64,000 bases of DNA from Anarhynchus alexandrinus (Eukaryota; Chordata; Aves; Charadriiformes; Charadriidae), in assembly GCA_008711295.1 (NCBI GenBank), contig VUYV01000326.1:742133-806132 (forward strand), given 5' to 3'. Under the pieces are notes generated by a model. It did no database searches, was not told the origin of the DNA, and saw only the letters and a list, made by a program, of their open reading frames with translations. Positions 10,801 to 21,649 of this stretch are shown here, in pieces (position 1 is the first letter of the stretch; each line of letters begins with the position of its first letter). Made by a program: the position numbers and the translations under genes.

Positions 10801-13800
10801 GACATCCCCCAGTTTATCCCCATCTGGGCTCTGCATTCACTCTCCTACTTAGGAGGGTCTGGATGCTCTCCACTTACTGACCGGGAGCATGGGGACTTGC
10901 GGCTGGGAAGGAATGCAGGTTTGCAGGAGCCTCTTGCCTTTCCGCTGCCTACAACGCTCTCCTGAGCAGTGGGGTGGCTCTTGCGGCACTGTTGGCGTAG
11001 GGGGAAAGGAGCAGGGCAGGAGATATTTCTCCATGGTTGAGGAACGCATCCTCTGAAACTGTAAGGGGAAATGGTCAGCGTGCTCCTTGAGCTGCGACTT
11101 CCTTAGGGAGCACAGGGAGCAAGCAGGCGAGGATCAGGAGGGACATTGCCACCTCCTGGTCACTCTGCCCAGAGCACCCGTCCTCCAGGAGCTGGGTGGA
11201 GCAGGACATCCGTCCACCTCCTGCTCTCTTCTTGGTAGGAGCTGGGTGGCAGGTTCCCAGGGAGCCCGCGTGGGTCTCAGGGGGTTCACGACAATCCTTT
11301 GCTCTGTTACTTTCCTCCCCCAAACAGGACAGAAAGGAGAGCTTGTCCCTATCCATTCTTTTGCCTGTGATGCAATCCCCTTTACTGGCCGCCCCAGGCT
11401 GTCCCATGGGTGCAGCCACCGTCTTGGGGCTATCTCCCACCCAACACCATCTCTAGGATCTTAAGGTTTACCCATTGTCTTGATGAAGATGCCTGGGTGA
11501 AAGCAATCCCAGGTGGGATCACCATCACCTCCCAACTCCTTGGAGCAGGCTCCAGGAGGCCTCCAGCACTCATGTCCCATGTCAGGGATGCAGCAGGTTC
11601 TGTTGAGCCACCTTCAGCCCTGCTTGTGCTGTTGGAGGAGTTTTCCTACCCCCTCTCTGGAGGTTTGCTTGGAGTATGATCACTGGAACCACTCTGCAGC
11701 CTCGGGGTACCAGGACTGTAACTGTTTTTGGCAGTTTTGGAAAGAGTAGGGGCCTTGGTTAAATATTTGGATGGGTTATCCCTCTGGAGACCTTATTATT
11801 TCACAGCACCCTCTAAGGTGTGGGATTTTAGCCCTTCAAGGACTCTGAGCCCTCTTTCCAACCTCCTCCTGTGACCCTGTAGTCCTATCAAACCTGCTGC
11901 CCATGCAGCTGGCAAGCTCTCCTTCCCAATGCTAACACTCCTGCATCCTGCCTGCCAGCAACACTCCTATGAGCACAACCCCACAGACAGCTCCAGTCAA
12001 GACCTTGACCCCACAGACATCCCCAGCCAAAAGTTTGACCCCACAGACATCCCCAGCCAAGGATGCCTCCTACTCTGCCCCAAAGACCTGTGCCCCATCC
12101 CTCCCATCCCAGGTTTCTGCAGACCCTGTGATCCAGCTGGGGTCCTGGTGTCCCATGGTCTCCCATGGGGTCTCCATGCAGCAGCCAGCAGACACGTCTT
12201 GTCTTCTGCCCCCGACCCCCCACTTAGGGTGGCTACCCCTTAGGGTGGCAGCAGCTCTCCATGTCTGCCCAGCCGTCATTCCCAGCATCCCGGCAGCACC
12301 ATGGTCTCCCCAAGAAGAAGCAGCCCCAGCGAGGAGAGGGCTGCTCAGGAGATGTGCTGTCTTGCCCACAGGTTCCTCTTCATTCTGCTGGGTCCCCGAG
12401 CCAAAGTGAAAGCCTACCATGAGGTTGGCAGGGCCATGGCCACGCTGCTGACGGATGAGGTGAGCCTCGTGCAGCATCCATGGGTGGGACAGGCCTGGGA
12501 TGAGGCTGAGGCTGAGGACACCAAGGCTCCTCTCCTCTGCAGGCTGCAACAGGGGAGGCAGAGGATGGGGTGAGCTGGAGGCCTCCCTTGCCCAGGATAA
12601 GAAAGCAAAGGTTTGGGGTGGATCTATAGGATGTAGGTGCACCCATTGCTCTGAAGTGGGTGGGTGCCTTTCTCCATGATGGCTGCAGGCTGAGAGGAAG
12701 GCTTCGAGTGGCTGAACACAGGGATGTGGTGGCTAAACCACAGCATCTCCCCACAGCTCTTCCAAAGGGTTGCTTGGCAGGCTGAGCACCGAGAGGACCT
12801 CATCGCAGGAATGGAAGTGTTCCTGGATGAGCTGATCGTGCTTCCTCCTGGGAAATGGGACCCCAATGCCCGAATTCCTCCACCGAGCTGTTTGCTGTCT
12901 CCGCACAGGAGGTAGGCTGGAGGGAGGGTGCCTGCAGCCTCTGCCAGCCCCTCTGCAGGGTATCAGGTGGAGACGTTGTGACTGTGGAGATGGTGACATT
13001 GAAATCTCCATCTCCATGAGGATGAAACCACCCAGGAGCCATCCTTTGCCAGTGAGGTCCTCCCAGCCAAGCCTCTCTGCAGCTCCGGCCAATGACCACA
13101 GCTCTGGTCTCCGTTGCTGTTAGTCCTGCTGTCCCACTTGGCAGGGGATGGCAAAACAGCTCCATGTGCCCTTTAGGCAGGAGCTGCTGGGAATACCAGG
13201 TTTCAGCGCTCGGATATGAAACTCATACACTGAGCAGGACACCTCTGGTTCTGCCCAGCTCCTCTGCTGAAAATGGTCCCACTAGGGCTGAAGCCAGCTT
13301 GCTGGAGGAGATCACGGTTGTGTTGGAAGGGACCTTTGAAGATCATCTAGTCCAACTCCCCCATCTCTCCTCCTCCTTGTCTTTCTCTTCCTCCTCATTA
13401 TCAGGGGATACATGAGGTCCCCCAGCCCTGCTTGTACCCCTGTCCCCTCTCATAGCATTCCCTAGATGCATCTGGGTCCTGAGGGCTCCAATCTGAAGCC
13501 TGTTGTCTCAGGGTCTGGTCTGCCACAGGACCGCCATGCATCCACCAGATCGGCAGTCACATGGCAATGGGGACATGGCAGCAGCTGGGGACAGAGCTGG
13601 CTTGGGGCACCTGCGCTCCAGGGAGGAGCTGGAGAGGACAGGCAGGTGGGTGCTGGGAAGGACAAGGGTAGTGGGAGGTGCAGCGGGATGCTGAATTTGG
13701 ACCAGGGCGCTGGCTCTCTCCAGCACATGGGGCCACCATGTCCAAACCACTCTGGGCTGGTGTCTCCCAGGGAAGGGACTGTCCCTTGCCTTGTAGCTCT

Positions 13801-16800
13801 CTCAGCGGGTGAAGGCTGGCCAGGGCAGCTGCTCTGAGATCTTCCTCCACTGCCCCAGGCTTTTCGGGGGGCTGCTGCAAGACATACGGAGGAAGGCGCC
13901 ATGGTATGGCAGTGACTTCTCTGACGCCCTGCACCCCCAGTGCCTCTCGGCAGTACTCTACATCTACCTGGCGACAGTCACCAACGCCATCACCTTCGGG
14001 GGCATGCTGGGGGACGCGACCGCCAACATGCAGGTCAGTGGGGCCATGGGGTGTCCCGCACCAACCCCACTTGGCCCAGCCTGCAAGGTCTCCTGAGTCC
14101 CCACCTTCCACTGGTGCCCGGGTAGCTAGTAGTGCCCCCAGGGCATCCTGACCATCGCCCGAATCCTGCATCCTTCCCTGGCCTCTGTGGTCCCCAGGCG
14201 CTGACCCTGCACCCTGCAGTGCAGGGAGGAGAGGGCAGTTGTGGGGGACAGGCCCGGGACTCCTGTCCCCGCCATGTGCCTGGCACACCCCTGCCCTGCA
14301 TTTCAGGGGGTGCTGGAGAGCTTCCTGGGCACGGCCTTTGCCGGCTCCATCTTCTGCCTCTTTTCCGGCCAACCCCTCACCATCCTGAGCAGCACTGGCC
14401 CTGTGCTGGTCTTTGAGCGCCTCCTCTTCTCCTTCAGCCAGTAAGTACCCTGCCAGGGACAGTTCCTCAGGCCACTGTCCCCTGGCTGGGGCACAGGCCA
14501 CTATCACACCAGGTGGGTATTGTAGCTGAGGCTTTGGGTCACCCTTCCCACCAGAGACCACAGCCTGGACTACCTGGAGTTTCGCCTCTGGATTGGTCTC
14601 TGGGTGGCCTTTTTTGGCGTGGTCTTGGTGGCCACTGAGGCCAGCCACCTGGTGCGGTACTTCACCCGCTTCACCGAGGAAGGCTTCTGTGCCCTCATCA
14701 GCTTGATATTCATCTATGACTCCCTGAAGAAGATGCTGAGCCTGGCAGACACCTTTCCCATCAACTGGCAGTACCGGCTGGAAAATGTCACCTCCTACAG
14801 CTGCATCTGCAACTTGTCCAGCCCCGGTGAGCCCAAGCAGCCATGTGGCTGGTGGGGAGCAGGGGGTGCCACCCTGGGACCCTGCTGGGACCCCACCCCC
14901 CAGCTAGATGGGGGAAGGCACTGGAGGATGAGGAGGCTGCTCAATCCCATCCTTACCTGCCTGACCACATCAGCACCTTCCTCCACTTCCCTCCCTGTCG
15001 TCTGTCCATCCATCCCTGCCTCCTGGCACTGCTCAGGCTCCGGGGTGGGCAGTGCCAGGAGCAAGGAGATCCTTTGTCTGGCTCCTATGGCTCTGGCTCC
15101 CATGAGGCCCCATCCAGCACCCGGAGCCCTTGGGGAGAGTCTGGGGAGCTGTCCTGATGACAGCATGGTCCCATTCTTCCCTGATGGAGAGTCCCCATGG
15201 TGCTGGCACCCTGACCCTGCTGTCCCCTTGCAGGTCACAGCTCCACAGGGAATGACATGCTGCTCCCCTCGCCCTTGGCCCCCTGGCAGGTACAGCCCCT
15301 CCTCCCAGCTGGGTGGGCGAGGGGCCGGGGTGGGCCTGAGGTGGCTGTGCATGACCTCTCCTCTCTGCCTGATCTATCCTCACAGCCTCCCGCTGCCCTG
15401 GCTGGGCTGAGCAAGACTCAGTGCCTGGGTGAAGGCGGGCATCTCCTGGGGACCAGCTGCCAGTATGTGCCCGATGTCACCCTCATGTCCTTCCTGCTCT
15501 TCGGGGGCACCTTCCTTTCCTGCACCGCGCTCAAGCGCTTTAGGAGCAGCCACTACTTCCCTGCAGCAGTGAGCATCTTTCAGCCACTCCAGTGGCATGG
15601 CCACCCATCCCGGTGGCGTGGGGATGGCTGTGGGTGCTACGACCCAGGTGTGTTCCTGGGGCAGCCCCCCGCCCAAGCCAGCCCAGGCCAAGCCCTCTCC
15701 ATCTGCAGGTGCGGAAGCTGGTGAGCGACTTTGCCATCATCCTGGCCATCCTTGCCTCCTGCGCCGTTGACGCCACCCTGGGCCTGGAGACCCCCAAGCT
15801 TCTCGTCCCCAGTGAGCTGAAGGTGCTGGTGGGGTGGGCACAGTGCTGTCAAGGAGTGGGTCTGTGCCACCCACAGTGGCCATCCAGCCGTGCTGCTGCT
15901 GTCCTTCCCACTGCTGGGTCCAGCCCTATAGGGATGCGGTCTGTGCTCCAGCAAACAAGAAGGGGCTGAACCGCAGCCGATCCCACACTCTGCAAATAAC
16001 CTGGCTTGGTCCAGGACTAACCACGTCATGGTACAGCTCACGCAGGAGCGAGAGCCACAAGCTCAAGTCTGGGCTTGGGCTCCCCACCCTGGGTGCGGAG
16101 CGGGGCTGGCAGCACCTCAGAGCAGCCCGTGCCTGCCGCCACCTCCTTGGGCTTGCCATCATCAACGCCCAATGTCACCTCTTCCACCCACTCCCAGGGG
16201 CACGTGCCCAGCTTCTGGATTGTGGTGCCCAGGAGCAATCCCCTGCTCCACCACAGTCAGGGTATCCTCGTGGGGGGCTGGTGGGTCACACTGCCCAGGA
16301 GCATCCCCAGGATGAGAGACGATGCTCTTCCTCTCTCCAGGTGGAGCATCCCTGGGTGTCCACAGGGCTCTAGCCTGGGCACCTGGGGCTGGTCCTGTCA
16401 CCCGGCTGTGCCACAGACCCCACAGGTGGGTGGCAGCTGCAGTGACCCTTCTGCTCTCCGCAGCCCACAAACCCAGCGCGGGGCTGGATCGTCTTGCCAT
16501 TCGGAGCCAACCCATGGTGGGTCTGCTTGGTGTCTGCAGTGCCTGCTGTCCTTGTCACCATCCTCATTTTCATGGACCAGCAGATCACAGCCGTCATCCT
16601 TAACCGCAGGGAGTACAAGCTGCAGGTGAGTGGGAGACAGGGGACAGGCAGGACCCAGCCAACGGGGAGGACCCAGGTCTCTGCTGGACCCCATGGGCCA
16701 GGGGGGCAGCCAGGGCAGCACCCCAAACCGGCCAGCAAGGTGGGCAGACCCCACTGACACCCCTCTGATGCTGCCAGGGAGATAGCTTGTCTCCAGTCCT

Positions 16801-19800
16801 GCTCCCTTTTCCGTTGCAGAAAGGAGCAGGGTTTCACCTGGACCTCCTCTGTGTCTCCCTCCTGATGGTTGTCACCTCTGCCACTGGCCTCCCCTGGTAT
16901 GTCTCGGCCACTGTCATCTCCCTGGCACACATGGAGAGCCTGAGGAAGGAGAGTGCAACCTCAGCCCCAGGCGAGCACCCTGAGTTCCTGGGCATCAGGT
17001 ACGCAACGAGCCCAGACCCTGCTCCAGGGGACCCAGTGCCCGTGGCTGTGGAGCCAGGGGACCCAGATATGCCCATGTTGGCCAGCAGACCTAGCTGTGG
17101 GGCTGCTTGTGTCTCCCCGTGGATGCCACTGGTCCCCATGGCCATCAAAGCTGAAAAGAGCAGAGACCCTGGGGGCTGGGAGGGCAGGTGAGGGCTGTGG
17201 GCTCCTGAGGGACCCCGTGGCACCTGTGACGCCTGCACTGCCACCTACAGAGAGCAGAGGCTGACCGGCCTGGCTGTCTTCATCCTGATGGGGGTCTCCG
17301 TCTTCATGGCACCTGTTCTCAAGGTAGGGAGCCTGGCTGCCACGTTTGGCCTCTTTTCCAAGGCGGGGAGGGGGTGGGGTGGGTGGCCATATCCTGCAAG
17401 GCTAGGGGGTTCCTAACCCTGCTGTCCCTTGTCCAATCGATCCATCTTGGGAAGCCTGGCCAGCAGGCAGGGAGCTGTGCGCTGCATGGGAAGGGGCTGG
17501 GCAAAGGGTTTTGCTTGAGCGCCACTGGACAGCCAGCACAACAGCACACTGCTGCCCTGTGTCAGCTGGCCAGCCTCCCTGTGGGCATCAGGGTCCCCTG
17601 CAGTCCCCAGACTCACCCCACCACTGCCCTCCACACTGCCACCGGGGGCGCTGAGCCTGGCTGGTGTTGGCTCTCGCCTGCCGCTGCTGCCACATTAGGC
17701 AGAGCCCCCCAGTGTACCCTGGCCACACCTGGATTATGTGGGGGCAGGTAGGAGGCCCCTTTTTCCTGCACCTCTGTCCTCACCTCTGAGGATGGCCTAG
17801 TAAAGTCTGACATGGTCCCCCACAACATTCTTACCTCCATATTGGAAAGATATGGGATTGACAGATGGACTGTTAGATAGGTCTGGAATTGGCTGGATGG
17901 CCACGTCCAAAGAGTTAGTCAGCAGATCAATGTCCAAGTGGAAACCAGTGATGAGTGGTGTCCCTCAAGGGTCCCTACTGGGATCAATACAATTTAGTAT
18001 CTTCATCAGTGACAGACAGTGGGATTGAGGGCACCTTCAGCACATTTGCAGATGACACCAAGCTGAGTGGTGCAGTTGACACACCTGAGGGATGGGATGT
18101 CATCCAGAGGGACCTTGGAGGACACAGGCCCTTGTGAACATCATGAGGTTCAACAAGGTCAAGTTCAAGGCCCTGCACCTGGGTGGGTGCAACCCCCAGT
18201 ATCCATACAGACTGGGGGATGAAAGGATGGAATTAGCCCTGCCGAGAAGGTACTGGTGGGTTACAAATGGGACATGAGCTGGCAATGTGTGCTGGCAGCC
18301 CAGAAAGCCAACAGCATCCTGGGCTGCATCCCCAGCAGTATGGCCAGCAGGGCAAGAGAGGGAATTGTCCGCCCCTGCTCCACTCTGGTGAGACCCCTCT
18401 GGGGCACTGCCTCCAGCTTGGGGGTCCCCAGCACAAGACAGACATGGACCTGTGAGAGTGGGGCCAGAGGAGGCCACCAAAATGGTCTGAGGGTTGGGAT
18501 AGCTCTGCCATGGAGAGAGGCTGAGATTTGGGGTTGTTCAGCCTGGAGATGAGAAGGCTCCAGGGAGACCTTGTAGCAGCCTTTCAGTGCTTCAAGGGGG
18601 CTTATAAGAAAGATGGAGAGAGACTTTTTACCAGGGTCTGTAGCGACAGGACAAGGGGCAACGGTTTTAAACTGAATGAAGGTAGATTTAGGCTGGACAA
18701 GGGAAATAAATGTTTTACAATGAGGGCAGTGAGACACTGGCCCAGGTTGCCCAGAGAAGCGGTGGATGCCCCATCATTGGAAGGGTTCAAGGCCAGGTTG
18801 GATGGGGCTTTGAGCAACCTGGGCTGGTGGAAGATGTGCACGCCCACGGCAAGGAGGGTTGGACTGGATGGTCTGTGATGGTTTCTTCCAACCCAAACCA
18901 TTCTGTGATTCTGTGGTGAAGAAACCTGAGACCAAGCCTGCCTGCTCCTCACACTCCCTTTGGCAGGAGGCGAGATACAGACCAGTGAGGGCTGTCAGAG
19001 GGCTTTGGGAGCCTCCCCCAAGGCAACTCTTCTTGTGCCCCCAGCCCCAGGATGAGTCTGGCTTGGTCCTTCATGCAAGGTCCCATGTCTCCTTATAATC
19101 CCCCGTTCCACACCTGCAGCAGCCCTACGACTAGTTACCTCCTGCCTTGGGCGTGTGGATCAATGCTTCCTTTCAAACGGCCCTTGCGTGATGCTGGGGA
19201 GCTGACCCAGCCCCAGGCAGTCCCTGTGTCCCTGGTGGAATCCATGGGGAGCTGCAAGTGACCCCAGTCTCCCTCCTTGCCTGCTCGGGCTTGGGAGAAA
19301 ACCAAATCATGCTGAGCAACATTGAGGGCCGGAGCCAGTTTATGGTTGTAGAGGAGGAGGGAAAAAGGAAAGCAGTGCGCCAGAGAGGCAGGACCCCCCC
19401 TGGCATTTATAGGACACGAGCCATAAGCCATATCTCCAAGTGGCTTGGCGTTGTGTTCTCCATCTCCAGCCTGGATTGCTCCCACCATGTGCTGGAAAAC
19501 AGGGCAAGGAACTCGGTGCCTGTTTCTCCTCTCTGAAGACTGTGATGTCTCTGCACGAGCAGCATAGCCAGGAGCACGTCTGGGCTTTAAAGTCCTCAAA
19601 GCCAGAAGATAAGCAAAAAGCCTTGAAATTAAACCGGGCTGTTGGAAATCAAAGCAGCAAATGCTGCAGCCACATATGCAGGCTTTTATATCGGAGAGGA
19701 TGGTCAGCAAGCACAGCCCCCTCGGGAAATCGCATCCTGCTGACCCCTGACCCCGCTGTTTTGCAGCACATCCCGATGCCGGTGCTGTATGGGGTCTTTC

Positions 19801-21646
19801 TGCACATGGGAGTGGCGGCACTGAACAGCATCCAGGTGAGCAGGGCCTGTGCCGGGAATGCTGGTGGGGGCTGTTTTGGGGATAAGGGGGTTTGCTCAAT
19901 ACCAGCTCTCACTGTGCAGCAGAGCCTGGATTTTAGCTCTGTGTGATGTGCAGCCTGGCACAGGTCTGTCCCCCACCAGGGGGGACAAGGAGGGACAGAG
20001 GGAAAGGGAGGTACCTGGGATGGTGAGGAGCAGGAGCACCTTCCACAGTGATGGATCATGTGGTTTGGGAGAAGTGGAGGGACCAGTGTAGAACCCAGAC
20101 TTGTTCTCAAAGCCACAGGGACATCCTGGGAGCTACAGGCAGAACTGGGACCCGCTGGTCCTTTAGTCCTGGCATTGCTGCTGATGTGCCAGCTCTGTTC
20201 CTCTCCTGAGAAACCCACGGGGAGAGAAAAGTGTCCACTCCAGAAATATCTACCCCCTTTTCCTCTAAACAGTACATTTTCCTTCCAATTACCCTGCTCT
20301 GGATGGCTGGGAAACCCCCTCCCTCTGCCTGGGGAATCCAGAGCTGTACTCTGGCAAAGGAAGCAGCAGTTCTCTTCGTTCAGGGAGGGGAATCAAGGGG
20401 TTGTTACCTCTCAGTTAACCTTTAAGACCAGCTTGAGTCCTTTCTAGATGTCTGCCTGGAAAGCACCCTCCTTGTCTGGGGCAATGGTGGTACCAGGACC
20501 CCGGTCTTGCAGACACTCACCCACCCAGGCATCATGCTAGCGGCCAGCACAGACGGCAGGAGGGCTGAACTGGAAAAACAATGGCGAAGACCCATCCTGC
20601 CAGCTCCAATCCCAACGGGGAGGTGGGCCAGAGCTGCCTGAAAGCTGGAGGTGCGTGACCCACCTGCCGTCCTCTTGCTACAGCTCACAGACCGCGTGCG
20701 GCTGCTCCTGATGCCAGCCAAGCACCAGCCAGACCTCGCCTACCTCCGCCACGTGCCCCTGCGCCGGGTACACCTCTTCACTGTCATCCAGCTGCTGTGC
20801 CTGGCCCTCCTCTGGGTCCTCAAGTCCACCATGGCCGCTATTATTTTCCCAGTGATGGTACGACATCCCTTGTAATTGGGCAGCACTGCTTTGGTGCCGG
20901 GCTGGGTGCTGCCCACGCATGCCCTGAGCATCACCAGAGCCCTGGCGCTCACCCTGGGCAAGGGACACAGGCGCTGCCCTGGGTGGGGGCGCAGGCCCTG
21001 GCAGGCGGTGTACGTGGGTGCTCAGACCCCCCAGGGCTGGCAGGGTCCCTGCAGGGCCACAACACAGCTTTGCCACCCGCCTTCATCTCCTGGGTTGGGG
21101 CCAGTGGGGCCTGTCACTGCTTCGCAGGCGTTGTGCAAGTATTGTCCCCTGGGACCACGCCAGGAGAGGTGACACACCACCTCCCTGGCACTTACTGGGG
21201 GGGACAGAAGGGGTGCGACAGGGATCCCTTGCCCGCTACCCCAAGCACTGCGCGATGCTGACCCGCGCTTTGACCTGGCCCCAGCTGCTGGCGTTGGTGG
21301 GGATTCGGAAGGGGCTGGAGCGCATCTTCTCCCTCCACGACCTGAGCTGGCTGGACAGCCTCCTGCCCACCACGGCCAGGGGGGAGGCAGAGGGGAAACG
21401 GCCCGGGAAGCGGTCGGAGGAAAGCAGCGGCGAGGCGGTAGGTGATGCCCCGGGCGCGAGGCTCCTCCACACGTTTTGGTGTGGGGGCCGAGCCCGGCGC
21501 AAGCCAAGGCTGAGGCGGGCTGGGCCGGAGCTGCCCGGCGGGGGCAAGGACCGGCAGTGCTGCCAGCCCCGTCCCCCTCTGGCTTCTCCCTCCAGTCGGA
21601 CCTGATGTGTCGCCGAGGACCCGAGATCAACATCTCCGTGAACTAG
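7679..21646 (+). CDS. SLC4A9: SLC4A9 (AE4), SLC4-family anion/bicarbonate transporter, complete
   Basis: This is a plasma-membrane transporter of the SLC4 bicarbonate family; its paralogues act in epithelial acid-base transport. I place 21 coding exons, all with GT-AG junctions in matching phase. They sum to 2823 bases, giving 940 residues plus stop with no internal stop codon. Residues 1 to about 345 are the cytosolic domain ([26 protein letters not shown]). The membrane domain runs from about residue 365 to 890, with signatures [46 protein letters not shown] (690-702) and [14 protein letters not shown]. An extracellular loop has two N-glycosylation sequons (about N523 and N532) and paired cysteines. 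The C-terminus is EINISVN. Length is close to mammalian AE4. The start at 7679 is the first Met after an acceptor-like CAG and gives a shorter N-terminus than human, so an upstream coding exon is possible. The physiological ion stoichiometry of AE4 cannot be read from sequence. Confidence 0.96.
7816..9617 (+). other. SLC4A9: SLC4A9 intron 1
   Basis: This 1.8 kb GC-rich intron contains the CR1 copy at 8662-9372. The remainder shows no gene or recognised element. Confidence 0.8.
8662..9372 (+). mobile_element. CR1 LINE, 3' fragment
   Basis: This is the last part of CR1 ORF2 plus the 3' UTR. It runs from the segment around CCCAGCACAGGCTGGGG and ACCCAGAAAGCCACCAAC to the typical tail CCAACCCAAACCATTCTGTGAT. 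It is heavily 5' truncated, as usual for CR1. The last 500 bases are nearly identical to the copy at 18370-18915, except for a deletion of about 25 bases near 9051. Confidence 0.92.
9618..9778 (+). CDS. SLC4A9: SLC4A9 coding exon 2
   Basis: The acceptor is CGGGCAG and the donor GTACGT. It encodes [20 protein letters not shown], a strongly conserved part of the SLC4 cytosolic domain, and ends in phase 1. Confidence 0.95.
9993..10142 (+). CDS. SLC4A9: SLC4A9 coding exon 3
   Basis: It encodes the segment with [18 protein letters not shown], matching the human AE4 ELRGQLQALLLQRPQH region. The donor is GTAGGC. Confidence 0.95.
10280..10341 (+). CDS. SLC4A9: SLC4A9 coding exon 4
   Basis: This short 62-base exon has acceptor TTTGCAG and donor GTAAGG. 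It encodes a variable linker ending in PLKEQ, equivalent to the human PLREQ. Confidence 0.85.
10417..10574 (+). CDS. SLC4A9: SLC4A9 coding exon 5
   Basis: The acceptor follows a CTTTCCTTTCAG tract. It encodes the segment with [20 protein letters not shown] and [14 protein letters not shown], a conserved cytosolic-domain block. The donor is GTAAAT. Confidence 0.95.
10575..12371 (+). other. SLC4A9: SLC4A9 intron 5
   Basis: This 1.8 kb intron contains the three-unit 30-base tandem repeat at 11971-12060. No CR1 copy or other gene is seen. Confidence 0.8.
11971..12060 (+). repeat. 30-base tandem repeat, three units
   Basis: Units start at 11971, 12001 and 12031, each exactly 30 bases. The second and third are nearly identical around TTGACCCCACAGACATCCCC. 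It is intronic and has no flanking splice sites that fit the SLC4A9 frame. Confidence 0.85.
12372..12459 (+). CDS. SLC4A9: SLC4A9 coding exon 6
   Basis: It encodes [20 protein letters not shown] and AMATLLTDE, matching the human FFCLLLGP and YHEMGRAAAVLLSD block. Donor is GTGAGC. Confidence 0.95.
12757..12911 (+). CDS. SLC4A9: SLC4A9 coding exon 7
   Basis: It encodes the segment with [20 protein letters not shown], the conserved end of the dimeric cytosolic domain. Acceptor is CCACAG, donor GTAGGC, end phase 2. Confidence 0.95.
13316..13366 (-). mobile_element. Short CR1 3'-end remnant
   Basis: The plus strand reads TTGGAAGGGACCTTTGAAGATCATCTAGTCC-like sequence, the reverse complement of a CR1 3' UTR. 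Only about 50 bases are recognisable, in SLC4A9 intron 7. Confidence 0.7.
13529..13645 (+). CDS. SLC4A9: SLC4A9 coding exon 8
   Basis: The acceptor TGCCACAG was chosen because it keeps the phase and leads into EELERTGR, equivalent to human ELQRTGR. The start of the exon is poorly conserved. The donor is GTGGGT. Confidence 0.8.
13859..14033 (+). CDS. SLC4A9: SLC4A9 coding exon 9, first membrane segment
   Basis: It encodes [20 protein letters not shown] and the first transmembrane stretch around [15 protein letters not shown]. Donor is GTCAGT. Confidence 0.97.
14307..14440 (+). CDS. SLC4A9: SLC4A9 coding exon 10
   Basis: It encodes transmembrane segments with [20 protein letters not shown], one of the most conserved SLC4 signatures. 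Donor is GTAAGT, splitting a Gln codon. Confidence 0.97.
14555..14826 (+). CDS. SLC4A9: SLC4A9 coding exon 11
   Basis: This is the longest coding exon. It carries [20 protein letters not shown] and the KKML motif at the membrane edge, where family members bind stilbene inhibitors. It ends in an extracellular loop with NVT and NLS sequons. Confidence 0.97.
15234..15289 (+). CDS. SLC4A9: SLC4A9 coding exon 12
   Basis: This 56-base exon encodes the variable part of the large extracellular loop ([18 protein letters not shown]). It is accepted because it is the piece that restores phase between exons 11 and 13. Confidence 0.75.
15386..15568 (+). CDS. SLC4A9: SLC4A9 coding exon 13
   Basis: It encodes the loop cysteines ([17 protein letters not shown]), then a transmembrane helix beginning [13 protein letters not shown]. 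Acceptor is CCTCACAG, donor GTGAGC. Confidence 0.93.
15709..15822 (+). CDS. SLC4A9: SLC4A9 coding exon 14
   Basis: It encodes [20 protein letters not shown] and ends at VPSELK. The donor GTGCTG is weak, but it is fixed by phase and by family alignment. Confidence 0.92.
16464..16625 (+). CDS. SLC4A9: SLC4A9 coding exon 15
   Basis: It encodes [13 protein letters not shown], a helix, and [19 protein letters not shown], the SLC4 core signature. Acceptor is CTCCGCAG, donor GTGAGT. Confidence 0.98.
16820..16998 (+). CDS. SLC4A9: SLC4A9 coding exon 16
   Basis: It encodes [16 protein letters not shown] and [19 protein letters not shown], both strongly conserved. It ends in phase 2 at donor GTACGC. 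Confidence 0.97.
17251..17323 (+). CDS. SLC4A9: SLC4A9 coding exon 17
   Basis: This 73-base exon encodes [19 protein letters not shown] followed by MAPVLK, matching the family block before the PMPVLYG helix. Confidence 0.96.
17324..19766 (+). other. SLC4A9: SLC4A9 intron 17
   Basis: This is the longest intron of the gene (2.4 kb). Its middle is the CR1 copy at 17790-18922; the flanks show nothing recognised. Confidence 0.85.
17790..18922 (+). mobile_element. CR1 LINE, 3' part with end of reverse transcriptase
   Basis: It starts within the reverse-transcriptase region (frame fragments [15 protein letters not shown] and [10 protein letters not shown] near 18040) and ends at the CR1 tail CCAACCCAAACCATTCTGTGA near 18895-18912. 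The catalytic FADD motif is still readable. Several frameshifts are present. It has the same sense as SLC4A9. Confidence 0.93.
19767..19835 (+). CDS. SLC4A9: SLC4A9 coding exon 18
   Basis: It encodes [20 protein letters not shown], the near-invariant PMPVLYG helix. Acceptor is GTTTTGCAG, donor GTGAGC. Confidence 0.97.
20684..20857 (+). CDS. SLC4A9: SLC4A9 coding exon 19
   Basis: It encodes [20 protein letters not shown] and the helix after VHLFTVIQL. This is a strongly conserved SLC4 C-terminal membrane region. Donor is GTACGA. Confidence 0.98.
21285..21437 (+). CDS. SLC4A9: SLC4A9 coding exon 20
   Basis: It encodes [20 protein letters not shown] followed by a charged tail. It equals human LGLVGVRKALERVFSPQEL. 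Donor is GTAGGT. Confidence 0.95.
21596..21646 (+). CDS. SLC4A9: SLC4A9 coding exon 21, C-terminus and stop
   Basis: It encodes [16 protein letters not shown] and a TAG stop. The EINISVN ending is that of mammalian AE4. Confidence 0.95.
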   Translation, partial: SDLMCRRGPEINISVN

Positions 21647-21649
21647 GAC

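Noticed and set aside
13557..14648. 363-codon minus-strand open frame
   Set aside because: It is the antisense shadow of SLC4A9 exons 8 to 11, which are supported by family match and splice phase.
16820..20857. Assignment of the transporter to another SLC4 member (SLC4A4, A5, A7, A8 or A10)
   Set aside because: The membrane core is shared by the family, but the EINISVN terminus, the AE4-like cytosolic segments and the location between HBEGF and ANKHD1 indicate SLC4A9.
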